This document shows positions 14,757 through 22,570 of a stretch of 58,824 nt of DNA, one piece after another. Origin of the DNA: JAACEU01 sp043816165 (GTDB lineage Bacteria > Patescibacteriota > Gracilibacteria > UBA1369 > LOWO2-01-FULL-3); assembly GCA_043816165.1 (NCBI GenBank), contig JBDRIE010000043.1, positions 1 through 58,824 of the forward strand, in the 5' to 3' direction. The stretch's first letter is position 1. Each line of letters opens with the position of its first letter. The notes under the pieces were generated by a model that was given only the letters and a program-made list of their open reading frames with translations, made no database searches and was not told the origin of the DNA. The position numbers were made by a program, and so were the translations under genes.

Positions 14757-15998
14757 CTACGGAAAAAGGTTTTTGAGCCACCCTTTCATGTTGCTCAAAC
14801 CTTTTCTTAAACTTACCCCTTTCATGCCAAGCCCGGCATGATGCCTTCCTTCAAATCTGGAACCCCAAATTAGTAGTCCGATCGCTGTTGCGTAAGCCGG
14901 ATCGTCAATCTTGTCAACAACTCCATCGTAATTTTGAGGAAAGCCTATTTGTGCCGGAAGATTTAACGTTTCTCTCGCTAAATCTATAACTCCAGGCAAT
15001 TTTGCCCCTGCACCCGTTAGAATTACTCCTGCAGGGAGCATTCCGTCTCTATGAATTTTCGCTAATTCATCCTTTACCAGTAGGAAAATTTCGTGATATC
15101 GCGCCTGAATAATTTCTACAACCTGTTTCTTTGAAACTAAATGTGTATCAATTTTGCTTATTAATGAGAGATCTATAGTTTCTCTGTCGTTTACGTCTTC
15201 CGGGGCTGTTGATCCGTACTCGATTTTCACCTTTTCCGCTGTATCAATAGAAGTTCTAATACCTATTGCTACGTCGTTTGTGACATTTTCTCCACCTACC
15301 GGAATAACTGCCGTGTGAAGTATAGCTCCGTCCTCAAATACGCTTATAGAGGTGGCTCCGCATCCAACATCCACCACCACCACTCCCAACTCTTTCTGAC
15401 GTTTGGATAAAACCGCTTCTGCCGGTGCAAGTGAGTTTGGAATAATGTCATCTATATCAACTCCAGATTGAAGTACGCATTTTTCGAGATTTTTGATAAC
15501 CGGTTCGAATCCCGTAACTATATGGGTCTCTACTTCCAGCCGAATTCCTGTCATTCCTACCGGATATTTCACGCCTTTTTGCTCATCTACGGTGAAAGTT
15601 TTTGGTACAATTCTGAGAACTCTTCTGTTGCTTGGGATCGTTACGGCCTGAGCGGCTTCCAATACACGATCCACATCGTCTTCTGAAATCTCGTTTTTGT
15701 CTTGGGATACAGCGATAACACCCTTTGAATTAATAGATTCCAGGTGATTCCCACCGAGCCCAAGGAATACGTGGTTGATCGGTTCTCCCGCCATTCTTTC
15801 AGCATCTTCGAGTGAAGAAGATATGCTATTAATCGTTTCTTCGACATCAATTACTGCTCCTTTGCGTAGTCCCGTGGATGGTGCTATTCCTACTCCAATT
15901 ATGTTTGGGGTGGATGAATCGCTTTCCTGAATTCCAACGACAGTTCGGATTTTTGAGCTTCCGATATCTAAACTAGCTACAATTTTTGGTCTTGCCAT
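14757..15998 (-). CDS. ftsA: Cell division protein FtsA
   Basis: Actin-like ATPase that anchors FtsZ to the membrane. It begins ARPKIVASLDIGSSKIRTVVG (phosphate 1), has VVVDVGCGATSISVFEDG (phosphate 2), VILTGAGAKLPG (adenosine site), and ends with an amphipathic helix GMKGVSLRKGL...GWLKNLFP that serves as the membrane-targeting sequence. The SHS2 domain lies at about 85-165. Length 413 is normal. Upstream of ftsZ, the standard order, but no other dcw genes adjoin. Confidence 0.97.
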   Translation of the reverse strand: MARPKIVASLDIGSSKIRTVVGIQESDSSTPNIIGVGIAPSTGLRKGAVIDVEETINSISSSLEDAERMAGEPINHVFLGLGGNHLESINSKGVIAVSQDKNEISEDDVDRVLEAAQAVTIPSNRRVLRIVPKTFTVDEQKGVKYPVGMTGIRLEVETHIVTGFEPVIKNLEKCVLQSGVDIDDIIPNSLAPAEAVLSKRQKELGVVVVDVGCGATSISVFEDGAILHTAVIPVGGENVTNDVAIGIRTSIDTAEKVKIEYGSTAPEDVNDRETIDLSLISKIDTHLVSKKQVVEIIQARYHEIFLLVKDELAKIHRDGMLPAGVILTGAGAKLPGVIDLARETLNLPAQIGFPQNYDGVVDKIDDPAYATAIGLLIWGSRFEGRHHAGLGMKGVSLRKGLSNMKGWLKNLFP

Positions 15999-16116
15999 AG
16001 ATGAAAATTAAAGGCCCTTTGGCTTGCGTAGGGATCTTACTAGAAAACGCTTGTGGATACAATGTTTTTTGTATACTTTCTTTGGGGATGTTCAATTTTC
16101 TTATTCGGCTTGATTG

Positions 16117-17037
16117 CTAGAAGAGAGATTGTTGTGTGTTATCCTCCTGAATTTTCTTCTCTTTGGAATGATTATTAAATTTGGTTAGTCGACCCATCAA
16201 AGTTTTGAATTCCAATTCTCCAAATAATGTGAGGATTTTTTCCTTGTCGTACTCGTGAGTTCTACATTCTTCGATATCTAATTCAATCGGCACATCGGTC
16301 ACTATAGTTGCCAGTTTTCGGCTGAAAAAAGCATTTTCTTTGTCATTCTTGAGATTATCGTGGACTTTCCCGGTGATTTCATCCAAGTGATCATAAATAT
16401 TTTCGAGATTTCCGTATTTTTGGAGTAATGTTTTCGCTGTTTTTGCGCCTACTCCCGCCACTCCCTTTATATTATCCGAGCTGTCGCCTTGGAGGCCTTT
16501 CATGTCTGGGACTTGGGACGGTTTTAGTCCATATTTACTTAGAACTTTCTGAACATCGTAGATAATCGGTTCTTTTATTCCTCTGGCTGGGGAAAGAACC
16601 ATAGTTTTTTCAGTTACGAGTTGGAGAGTATCCATGTCTCCCGTGAAAATGTAGGTCTTGATGTCTTCTTTTTTCTCGATTTGTTTTGCTAATGTTCCAA
16701 GCACATCGTCCGCTTCAAATCCTTCAATTTCATATATTGGAATTTCGAATGCTCTGACTATATCTTTGATTCTTGGGATTTGTGAATAAAGCTCGTCCGG
16801 CGCTTTTTTTCTTGTAGCCTTGTATTCCTTGTATTCTTCGTGGCGGAATGTTGGTCCTTTTAGGTCAAATGAGACCGCTATGTATTCCGGTTTTTCGTAG
16901 TTTAAAAGGTTCAATAGTATTGAAGAAAAGCCATATACGGCGTTAACCTGCTCTCCTTGAGAGGTCTTGAAAGGTGGCAGAGCGTGGAATGCCCTGTGAA
17001 TCACCGCATTGCCGTCAATTAGTATTATTTTCTTCAT
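16117..17037 (-). CDS. Stand-alone 5'-3' exonuclease (DNA polymerase I N-terminal domain-like)
   Basis: Flap endonuclease/5'-3' exonuclease for primer removal. Starts KKIILIDGNAVIHRAFHALPPFKTSQGE (Asp7 metal ligand), then SFDLKGPTFRHEEYKEYKATRKKAPDELYSQIP, IEGFEADDVLG, FTGDMDTLQLV, DMKGLQGDSSDNIKGVAGVGAKTA (helix-hairpin-helix). Length 306 corresponds to the exonuclease domain alone, with a short Lys-rich tail and no polymerase domain. Such a split from PolA is common in the Candidate Phyla Radiation. Confidence 0.93.
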   Translation of the reverse strand: MKKIILIDGNAVIHRAFHALPPFKTSQGEQVNAVYGFSSILLNLLNYEKPEYIAVSFDLKGPTFRHEEYKEYKATRKKAPDELYSQIPRIKDIVRAFEIPIYEIEGFEADDVLGTLAKQIEKKEDIKTYIFTGDMDTLQLVTEKTMVLSPARGIKEPIIYDVQKVLSKYGLKPSQVPDMKGLQGDSSDNIKGVAGVGAKTAKTLLQKYGNLENIYDHLDEITGKVHDNLKNDKENAFFSRKLATIVTDVPIELDIEECRTHEYDKEKILTLFGELEFKTLMGRLTKFNNHSKEKKIQEDNTQQSLF

Positions 17038-17101
17038 GTTTCGTGCCTAGACTTTTCGGTCATTATAGAGTACAATGTGTGGATAACAAAAATAAAAACA
17101 A

Positions 17102-17638
17102 ATGGAAACGAACTGCGTTGGCAAATTGATTCAACAAAAAAAAGAAACGAAGAAGTCTCTTTCGAAGAAATATTCTTTCTCCAACCAAAAACCATTACTT
17201 GGAATTTTCCTGGATAAGGAGCTTTCAAAAGATGTTGAAAGTAAAGTTCATGTATTCCTAGAGGCTTCGCAAGAACTGGATATTGAAGTTGTTGTCTTGG
17301 CTGATAGCAATTTGGACTCTCTTCACCTCCCTAATGTCATTTATCTTCCATACAATCGTACTAATAGACAAACTCTCCTTGGGGCTGCGGATATGGCTTT
17401 GATATTTGGGTTTAGTGATGTGGAGGAAATGCTGCTGAATGGAGTTATTCCAATAAGTTCGCTTCGACCGGAAGTTTCTGACTACAATCCAAACCGAGAA
17501 ACCGGGAATGGATTTATTTTCAAAAAAGAGAGCCCTTGGGCAATCTTTGCGGCATTGGTGAGGGCACGAGAAACTTTCAAATTTCCATATGACTGGAAAC
17601 ACATCATAAGACAGGGGATGAGTTCAATAAAATCTTAG
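17102..17638 (+). CDS. Unknown protein resembling the C-terminal half of a GT-B glycosyltransferase
   Basis: 178 residues. It has a basic N-terminus, then a Rossmann-like section (PLLGIFLDKELSKDVESKVHVFLEASQELDIEVVVLAD), then LLGAADMALIFGFSDVEEMLLNGVIPISS, DYNPNRETGNGFIFKK and ALVRARETFKF-YDWKHIIRQGM. The order 'aaDm...P...v.DyN...etGnGF.f...W.l..al.rA...y....W..li..gM' recalls the nucleotide-sugar half of glycogen/starch synthase (GT5). The acceptor domain is missing, so it is unlikely to be a complete enzyme. Divergent from the exonuclease gene. Function unknown. Confidence 0.6.
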   Translation: METNCVGKLIQQKKETKKSLSKKYSFSNQKPLLGIFLDKELSKDVESKVHVFLEASQELDIEVVVLADSNLDSLHLPNVIYLPYNRTNRQTLLGAADMALIFGFSDVEEMLLNGVIPISSLRPEVSDYNPNRETGNGFIFKKESPWAIFAALVRARETFKFPYDWKHIIRQGMSSIKS

Positions 17639-17682
17639 AGTCGCGACCCTTCGGGTGCCCGCGGCATGACCCTTTCGGGCCC

Positions 17683-18060
17683 TCAGTCTAGACTTCTTGA
17701 ACTGCTACCTTCTGAAGTAATGCTTGTGATCGTATCAATGATGTCTGAGAAATTGATATATCTGATGATATCCAGACCCATTGCTTTACCTACTGTTCCG
17801 ACAATTACAATTGCTAAAATTGTGATAATCAAACCGATAATCGCGTATCTGATCGTAGATACCGCGGATTTGATCTTTTCTTCTTGTCCTCCGGAGAGAA
17901 TAAACGAGATCCCTCCAACGAAGATGAAAACTACTGACAAGAACCCCGCAATAATAATTGCGTAAGCAAGGCCTCTATTTATAATTTCTAAAACTTCATA
18001 ATTAGATGCGGCTTCAACGATCGACTTGCTGCCACCACCTGATATTCTATCGGTTGCCAT
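17683..18060 (-). CDS. T4SS-type pilin-like small membrane protein
   Basis: 125 residues with two hydrophobic helices (about 30-55 and 70-92): IINRGLAYAIIIAGFLSVVFIFVGGISFILSGGQEEKIKSAVSTIRYAIIGLIITILAIVIVG. The FILSGGQEEKIKSA junction is typical of the VirB2/TrbC-like pilin family widespread in these bacteria. Known members form pili or remain membrane components; the role is inferred. The tail is Ser-rich. Downstream are two short GC hairpins at 17645-17690 that may terminate transcription. Confidence 0.72.
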   Translation of the reverse strand: MATDRISGGGSKSIVEAASNYEVLEIINRGLAYAIIIAGFLSVVFIFVGGISFILSGGQEEKIKSAVSTIRYAIIGLIITILAIVIVGTVGKAMGLDIIRYINFSDIIDTITSITSEGSSSRSLD

Positions 18061-18110
18061 AGGAATATGTTTAAGAAGTTACCTTACTATTCTGCCTAAG
18101 CAGTTTACAC

Positions 18111-18371
18111 TTAAGCTTCTTCTGGTTCAACTATCTTTAAGTTGACACGTGCATTGTTTTTGGAACCGATGATTCTTAGGAGAGTTCGGATAGACTTTGC
18201 AGTCTGACCGTTTTTCCCGATGAGCTTACCCATATCCTCTTTGTCTACTTTCAAAGAGATGAGCACTCCCATTTCATCAACAGTTCGCTCTACTTCTACT
18301 GCATCTGGGTTTTCGACTATCGCCTTTACGATAAACATGACGAATTCCACATCTTTTTCTTCTTCTGCCAT
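18111..18371 (-). CDS. khpA: KH-domain RNA-binding protein KhpA
   Basis: 86 residues: a single KH domain with GKLIGKNGQTAKSIRTLL as its GxxG loop (GKNG). It matches KhpA/YlqC, which binds RNA with KhpB and affects division and elongation in Gram-positive bacteria. It follows rpsP by 29 bp, which is the conserved location of this gene. Confidence 0.92.
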   Translation of the reverse strand: MAEEEKDVEFVMFIVKAIVENPDAVEVERTVDEMGVLISLKVDKEDMGKLIGKNGQTAKSIRTLLRIIGSKNNARVNLKIVEPEEA

Positions 18372-18400
18372 AGAATTTTGGTTACAAGGTTAGAATTATA

Positions 18401-18895
18401 TTATTCAGGTTTTGTTTCTTCTTTTGGGGCCTCTGCTGGAGCCTCTGGGGCTGGGGCTTCTGCAGGGGCAGCTTCTTCGGCAGGCGCTTCAGCTGGAGCC
18501 TCTGCTGGAGCCTCCTCTGCTGCAGGGGCTTCTGCAGGGGCAGCTTCTTCGGGTTTTGGTGCTTCTGCTGCAGGTGCAGCCGGAGCTGCTGGTTTTTCTT
18601 CTACTGCTTTCTTCTTCTTAGCTTTTTTGTTTCGAGGAGCAATGAATTTATCCATTCCTTCTAGCCCATCCTTTTTTAATAAAACAGCCATGGTATCTGA
18701 TGGAGTTGCTCCAACAGACATCCAGTATTTTACTCGTTCCATGTCGACTTTGAATAGCTTTGGGTCTTCTGCCGGTCTGTAAAAACCTAATTCTTCAACA
18801 AATTTACCTTTTATTGGCGCTGTGTGTTCTTGAACAACGACTTTGAAGCTGGGTTGGTTTTTCTTCCCTGTGCGGCTTAGTCTAATCTTAAGCAA
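18401..18895 (-). CDS. rpsP: 30S ribosomal protein S16 with a long Ala/Pro/Glu tail
   Basis: The first 80 residues are S16: LKIRLSRTGKKNQPSFKVVV, FVEELGFYRP, VKYWMSVGATPSDTMAVLLKK. The usual length is 75-90; here 164, because of a basic linker followed by about 65 residues built from APAEAP/AEEAPAEAP-type units rich in Ala, Pro and Glu. The tail is low complexity and likely disordered and acidic. Its role is unknown. Confidence 0.96.
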   Translation of the reverse strand: MLKIRLSRTGKKNQPSFKVVVQEHTAPIKGKFVEELGFYRPAEDPKLFKVDMERVKYWMSVGATPSDTMAVLLKKDGLEGMDKFIAPRNKKAKKKKAVEEKPAAPAAPAAEAPKPEEAAPAEAPAAEEAPAEAPAEAPAEEAAPAEAPAPEAPAEAPKEETKPE

Positions 18896-18962
18896 ATTGT
18901 TTTCTTATCGGCTAAATGCGGGGTCTATTGTAAAGTTTAGGGTTTTAAAGTCAATAGAAAGT

Positions 18963-19265
18963 TTACTTTAATTGTGCTCGAAGGTTTTTGATTACTTCTT
19001 TGCCTGCTTTGCGATTCATCTCGGAAATGATCTTTTCCTTTCGCATAACTACTTCTTGGGCCCAGGCAGAGGATGTTACGTGCACTACTAATACTGAACT
19101 TTTGTAGAATGCCGGGGTGATGTTTTCTTCCGGAGATTCTTTGTCCGGGAAAATTTCCGGTATGAGCATGCGGAATTTTTGGCAAACGTCTGCGGCTTTC
19201 ATCTCGTTGGATATCCCAAATCGACCAGCGGCTTTTGTCATGAAATTTTGGAATGGTTCGAACAT
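18963..19265 (-). CDS. DciA-like protein (DUF721)
   Basis: 100 residues. The core VLVVHVTSSAWAQEVVMRKEKIISEMNRKAGKEVIKNLRAQL matches DUF721/DciA, the ancestral loader of the replicative helicase DnaB in bacteria lacking DnaC. It lies one base downstream of the glycosyltransferase stop region and may be translated together with it. Confidence 0.8.
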   Translation of the reverse strand: MFEPFQNFMTKAAGRFGISNEMKAADVCQKFRMLIPEIFPDKESPEENITPAFYKSSVLVVHVTSSAWAQEVVMRKEKIISEMNRKAGKEVIKNLRAQLK

Positions 19266-19266
19266 A

Positions 19267-20400
19267 TTAATTGAGTGATCGTGTGATTACGTCGTAGGTG
19301 CGGAGGCCCATTTTTTCCCATGTAAATTTGGATGCGTGCCGGAATCCTTTTTCTATTAGCTCTGCTTGCAGGCCAGTGTCTTTATATAAGTATTCGATTC
19401 TGTTTGCAATATCTTCGGGACTTTCAGGGTTGAAATATATTGCGTTTTCTTCACCGCAGACTTCGGGAATTGAGGAGCGATTTGAGGCGACGACAGGGGT
19501 TCCACATTTCATTGATTCGAGTGGAGGAAAACCGAATCCTTCGTATAAAGAAGGGAAAACGTAGGTGTGGGCGGCGTTGTAAAGGTGGATTAATTCTTCT
19601 TCTTCGACGAGGTCTGTGAAAATGACATCTTGAAGCAGGTTATGGGCGGTGGTCGCTTCTTTTATTTCCGGGTAATGGGGGTCCGGCTTGCCTGTGATCA
19701 CTAATTGGAGGTCTAGGTGTTTTCGGTTTCGGAGAATTGCGAATGCTTCGATTAGGCGGGGGAGGTTTTTGTGGCTGCGCCATACGCCGGTGTAGAGAAG
19801 GAATTGTTTGGTGATTTTGTATTTTTTTAATGTTTTTTCGATGACGGTGGGGTCTGCGATGAGTGTGAATTTATCACTTATACCATTATATATAACTTCG
19901 ATTTTGTCTTCCGGGATGTGAAGGTGATCGATAATGTCTTGTTTTGTGTTTTGCGAGACGGCTATGATTTTTTTAGCTTTTCTGGTGGCATTTTTGATGG
20001 TCAGATGGTAGGCAAGACGGTGATACCATTTGGTCATTTTTTGGCCGGGGTACAAGGAAAGCGTGAGGTCGTGAATGGTGACCGTGTATGGTTTGCGGTA
20101 GAGAATTGGGATGTTGAAGTGAGGAAAATGGACGATGTCACAATTTTCTTTTTTTAGAATTTTTGGGAATGCGAGCTGCTCTCTTAGAGAATAGTGTTTG
20201 GCGTTTACAAGAACTTTTTTGACGCTTGGGTTTGGTGGCTGAAATTTGCTGTATTCCGGTTGATTGAAGAAAAGCACAAGTTCGTGTTTGCGTTTATTTT
20301 GGTCGTTTATCTTGATCAATTCTTTGACAAGTTCGTGCGTATAACGACCTATTCCCGTGAAATTCGAGCTAAATATTCTGCAATCGATTCCTATTCTCAT
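19267..20400 (-). CDS. Group 1 (GT4) glycosyltransferase
   Basis: GT-B enzyme, 377 residues. It starts RIGIDCRIFSSNFTGIGRYTHELVKEL, has DIVHFPHFNIPILYR, TVTIHDLTLSLYPG, IIAVSQNTKQDI, FLLYTGVWRSHKNLPRLIEAF, and the donor-binding motif SLYEGFGFPPLESMKCGTPVVASNRSSIPEVCGEEN with the E-x7-E pattern. It likely adds a hexose or similar sugar in cell-surface glycan synthesis; the specificity cannot be told. Confidence 0.93.
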   Translation of the reverse strand: MRIGIDCRIFSSNFTGIGRYTHELVKELIKINDQNKRKHELVLFFNQPEYSKFQPPNPSVKKVLVNAKHYSLREQLAFPKILKKENCDIVHFPHFNIPILYRKPYTVTIHDLTLSLYPGQKMTKWYHRLAYHLTIKNATRKAKKIIAVSQNTKQDIIDHLHIPEDKIEVIYNGISDKFTLIADPTVIEKTLKKYKITKQFLLYTGVWRSHKNLPRLIEAFAILRNRKHLDLQLVITGKPDPHYPEIKEATTAHNLLQDVIFTDLVEEEELIHLYNAAHTYVFPSLYEGFGFPPLESMKCGTPVVASNRSSIPEVCGEENAIYFNPESPEDIANRIEYLYKDTGLQAELIEKGFRHASKFTWEKMGLRTYDVITRSLN

Positions 20401-20505
20401 GGTGGAAAGTTACTGTGTTTTTGCCTTTTTTTCAATGTGAGAAAGGAATTCGCTCCGCTCATTCTACGCTCGCACATTAGTAGGTGCTCGCGGGACACTC
20501 CGCTA

Positions 20506-20556
20506 TCCCGACCCTGCCCCGCCTTGGCGGGGGGAGCTGACTCTGCGAGCCTTCGC
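20506..20556. repeat. Dispersed GC-rich element, copy B (intergenic)
   Basis: 51 bp identical to copy D at 49286-49336. It lies between the divergent glycosyltransferase and endonuclease genes, and is preceded by GCTC/GAGC and TTCGCTCC-type short palindromes (20450-20500). Confidence 0.9.
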
Positions 20557-20604
20557 TTCGTGTCTTTTTAGAATTTTTTTAAGTTTGATTGGTATGGTTT
20601 TTGT

Positions 20605-21264
20605 ATGAATTTGAAATTTTTCGAAAAATGGTCAGCGGAAATGGCTTATGTGTTGGGATTTTTTGCTGCTGATGGAAGTATGTCTTATGACCCCAGAGGT
20701 GCTTATTATTTATCGTTTTATTCCAACGACAAGGAAATCCTTGAAAAAATCAGATCGGTACTATCTTCTGAACATAAAATTTCAAAGAGATCTTTTAATT
20801 CGTCATTTCCAAATCCTGCTTATCGCATACAGATAGGCAGCAAAAAGATTTATTTTGATCTCCTTAGACTCGGGATGACTAGGAATAAGAGTAAATCTCT
20901 TAAATTCCCTGATGTCCCTACTTCATTTTTGAGGGATTTCGTAAGAGGTTATTTTGATGGAGATGGGAACATTTTATCAAAAAGATATTTCAGAAAAGAC
21001 AGAAATAAATATAAAGATTACTTTGCAACAAAATTCATAAGTGGCTCTTGCAGGTTTCTGCAAGTATTGAGGAAAAAGCTAGTATGCCATGCGGGGATCG
21101 GGAAAGGTTCTTTTTTTGAAGGAACCAGAAGTTTTGTCTTGTCTTTTGCAATGAAAGATAGTAAAAGGTTATGTGCCTTTATGTATGATAATATCGAAAA
21201 TGAATTGTATTTGGACAGAAAATATCATGTATATAAGAGCGCAATTGACAATACGGAGCGGTAG
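20605..21264 (+). CDS. LAGLIDADG homing endonuclease
   Basis: 219 residues with two LAGLIDADG motifs: MAYVLGFFAADGS (13-25, acidic residue Asp23) and LRDFVRGYFDGDGN (109-122, Asp120), the layout of a single-chain two-motif enzyme that cuts a long asymmetric DNA site. The gene sits just before a tRNA-Asp gene, and its last codons and TAG stop (21262-21264) lie within the tRNA acceptor stem and D-arm, an overlap of 10 bp. It is outside the intron of that tRNA, not in one of its loops as usual. It probably promotes mobility of the intron, but a free-standing endonuclease or a maturase are alternatives. Confidence 0.9.
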   Translation: MNLKFFEKWSAEMAYVLGFFAADGSMSYDPRGAYYLSFYSNDKEILEKIRSVLSSEHKISKRSFNSSFPNPAYRIQIGSKKIYFDLLRLGMTRNKSKSLKFPDVPTSFLRDFVRGYFDGDGNILSKRYFRKDRNKYKDYFATKFISGSCRFLQVLRKKLVCHAGIGKGSFFEGTRSFVLSFAMKDSKRLCAFMYDNIENELYLDRKYHVYKSAIDNTER

Positions 21265-21573
21265 TTCAGCTGGTTAGAACGCCTGCCTGTTCGAGGCTTA
21301 TACAAGCCATTATCGGGCACCCTTCATCAGAAATGATGGAGTGCGCACTGGGTGAATTGCGGGAAACCCCTAACGGGGCAATCCGCAGCCAAGCCTATCT
21401 GGGTTTAAGTGGATAGGAAGGTTCAGAGACTAGAGAGTGAGTCCCAACAATAATCTCTCGGATAGCGCCCAGCACCTAAGCTCATTTATGAGTATGGTGA
21501 TGAGATAGTCCAGGTTACCTTGCGGTGATTAGCACGCAGGAGGTCGCGGGTTCGAGTCCCGTCCGTTCCGCCA
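21255..21573 (+). tRNA. tRNA-Asp (GUC) interrupted by a group I intron
   Basis: Exon 1 is 21255-21290 and exon 2 is 21533-21573. Joined, they give a 77-nt tRNA: acceptor stem GGAGCGG with CCGTTCC (one G-U pair), D-arm, anticodon stem CCTGC/GCAGG with loop CTGTCAC (anticodon GTC), T-arm GCGGGTTCGAGTCCCGT, discriminator G and an encoded CCA. The joined sequence is close to that of bacterial tRNA-Asp. The intron lies between anticodon bases 35 and 36, so the tRNA is not functional unless it is spliced. Confidence 0.96.
21291..21532 (+). ncRNA. Group I self-splicing intron in tRNA-Asp
   Basis: 242 nt. The classical core elements are present in order: P (AATTGCGGGAAAC, 21355-21367), Q (CAATCCGCAGCC, 21380-21390), R (GTTCAGAGACTA, 21421-21432) and S (GAGATAGTCC, 21502-21511). 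P4 pairs TGCGG with CCGCA; P7 pairs GACTA with TAGTC; P5 is CCCC-TAA-GGGG; P6a is CCTATC/GATAGG; P2 is CATCA-GAAA-TGATG; P8 is GAGAG/CTCTC. Exon 1 ends in T and the intron ends in G, both required. I could not assign P1 with confidence: 21317-21319 (GCA) can pair three bases with the exon end. It carries no reading frame. The small core suggests subgroup IC3 as in other bacterial tRNA introns. Confidence 0.93.
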
Positions 21574-21608
21574 ATAAAACGGCTCAAGCAAGCCATTTTT
21601 GAGTGTGC

Positions 21609-21854
21609 CTATTTGAATTCAATATTCTTTTTGCCACAAAGTAAGCACTCATAAGATACCATCTGGGAGTGTCCGAAGATTTTCCCTAGACTTCCTAGAT
21701 CGTGCCTTTCTTTTTCTTTAAAAGAATGTTTTCCTTTTGTCTTCTTGCAATACTTAATTTTGCTGATTTTCTTATAAAAAGGTTCTTCGGGAATTGGTTC
21801 CAAAGCTTTTACTACTCCCCTTGGAGTACTCCATGTAATTTCTTTTTTAGGCAT
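21609..21854 (-). CDS. Small basic protein with a possible zinc site, unknown
   Basis: 81 residues, basic. It has a Cys at position 36 (KYCKKTKGKHSF), His near 43, 51 and 62, and a C-terminal YECLLCGKKN, so a Cys/His zinc site is possible. No family recognised. It is divergent from the next toxin-antitoxin-like pair. Confidence 0.5.
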   Translation of the reverse strand: MPKKEITWSTPRGVVKALEPIPEEPFYKKISKIKYCKKTKGKHSFKEKERHDLGSLGKIFGHSQMVSYECLLCGKKNIEFK

Positions 21855-21898
21855 AGTAATCTTTTCAACGCCATATTGCTCGAAATGTTTCTAAGCTC

Positions 21899-21938
21899 TT
21901 GACATGCAACTAGTTTTAAACTATATTTTAAATAGTTT
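21899..21938 (+). promoter_or_regulatory. Promoter with nested palindromes for the second toxin-antitoxin-like pair
   Basis: TTGACA (21899-21904), 17-bp spacer, TATATT (21922-21927). Overlapping it are TAGTTT-T-AAACTA (21911-21923) and AAACTAT...ATAGTTT (21918-21938), that is three alternating half-sites. This suggests binding of the antitoxin encoded at 21958 as a repressor. Confidence 0.72.
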
Positions 21939-21957
21939 TATTTTTAACTGATTTTTT

Positions 21958-22191
21958 ATGCTTTCTCAAATATCTTTTACGGCTGATGAAAAATTGAAGA
22001 AAAAAACTATGGAAAAAGCCAAAGAAAAAGGTGTCACCTTGAAATCTGTTTTGATATTCTCTATGGAGGCTTTTGCTGATGGCAAAATCAATTTTGGGAT
22101 TATTCCTCCCGTTGGAGAAGTGGAAGAATTGCATTTCGATTCTCCTTCCATAAACAAAAAAGCTGAAAAATTAGCGAATTTACTGAAATAG
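21958..22191 (+). CDS. Probable RelB/ribbon-helix-helix antitoxin
   Basis: 77 residues. SQISFTADEKLKKKTMEKAKEKGVTLKSVLIFSMEAFADGKINFGI is a strand-helix-helix typical of RelB/DinJ-like antitoxins; the remaining 30 residues would wrap the toxin. It has its own promoter with palindromic operator and is followed after 4 nt by the partner gene. Confidence 0.75.
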   Translation: MLSQISFTADEKLKKKTMEKAKEKGVTLKSVLIFSMEAFADGKINFGIIPPVGEVEELHFDSPSINKKAEKLANLLK

Positions 22192-22195
22192 TTGA

Positions 22196-22570
22196 ATGTT
22201 AATATTAAGCAGTTATATCGACAAGCATGAATTGAAGCCTTTGCAGAAATACTTTAGCATTGACGATTTGTCGCGTGGAGCTCAAAAAGTGCTTAGAGGG
22301 CTAGGGCAAAAGATTACTCCCTTAAAAGAAAAGGGCGAATATCATTTCTTCAAAGTTCGAATAGGAAATGGCGTAAAAGGCAGAATGATAGTTTTCGTTG
22401 TTTCTAAAAGCAGGAAGGTGGTTCCTCTGTTGATTCGCTTGAAAAAGGATAAGAAGATGGGAATGAATATGTCTGCAAATAATCCACATGTTGTCTCTCA
22501 AATTGAAAAGAATCTCGAACATGTAATTGAGGATATAGAACAGGGAAAATTCAAGGAGTTTGGTTTATAA
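22196..22570 (+). CDS. Putative partner toxin of the preceding antitoxin
   Basis: 124 residues, basic in its middle. YHFFKVRIGNGVKGRMIVFVVSKSRKVVPLLIRLKKDKK resembles the RelE/ParE core strands (K-x-R-G...R-I-V-F), followed by a helical C-terminus NPHVVSQIEKNLEHVIEDIEQGKF. No exact family recognised; the call relies on gene pairing, size and the strand pattern. The end overlaps the convergent permease gene by 6 bp. Confidence 0.6.
   Translation: MLILSSYIDKHELKPLQKYFSIDDLSRGAQKVLRGLGQKITPLKEKGEYHFFKVRIGNGVKGRMIVFVVSKSRKVVPLLIRLKKDKKMGMNMSANNPHVVSQIEKNLEHVIEDIEQGKFKEFGL

Noticed and set aside
15480..15530. tRNA T-arm-like GGTTCGAATCCC in ftsA
   Set aside because: It is within the ftsA coding sequence and has no cloverleaf around it.
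21255..21290. 5' half of tRNA-Asp as a tRNA fragment or att site of an integrated element
   Set aside because: The second half follows after a group I intron core; there is no integrase, and exon joining gives a complete tRNA.
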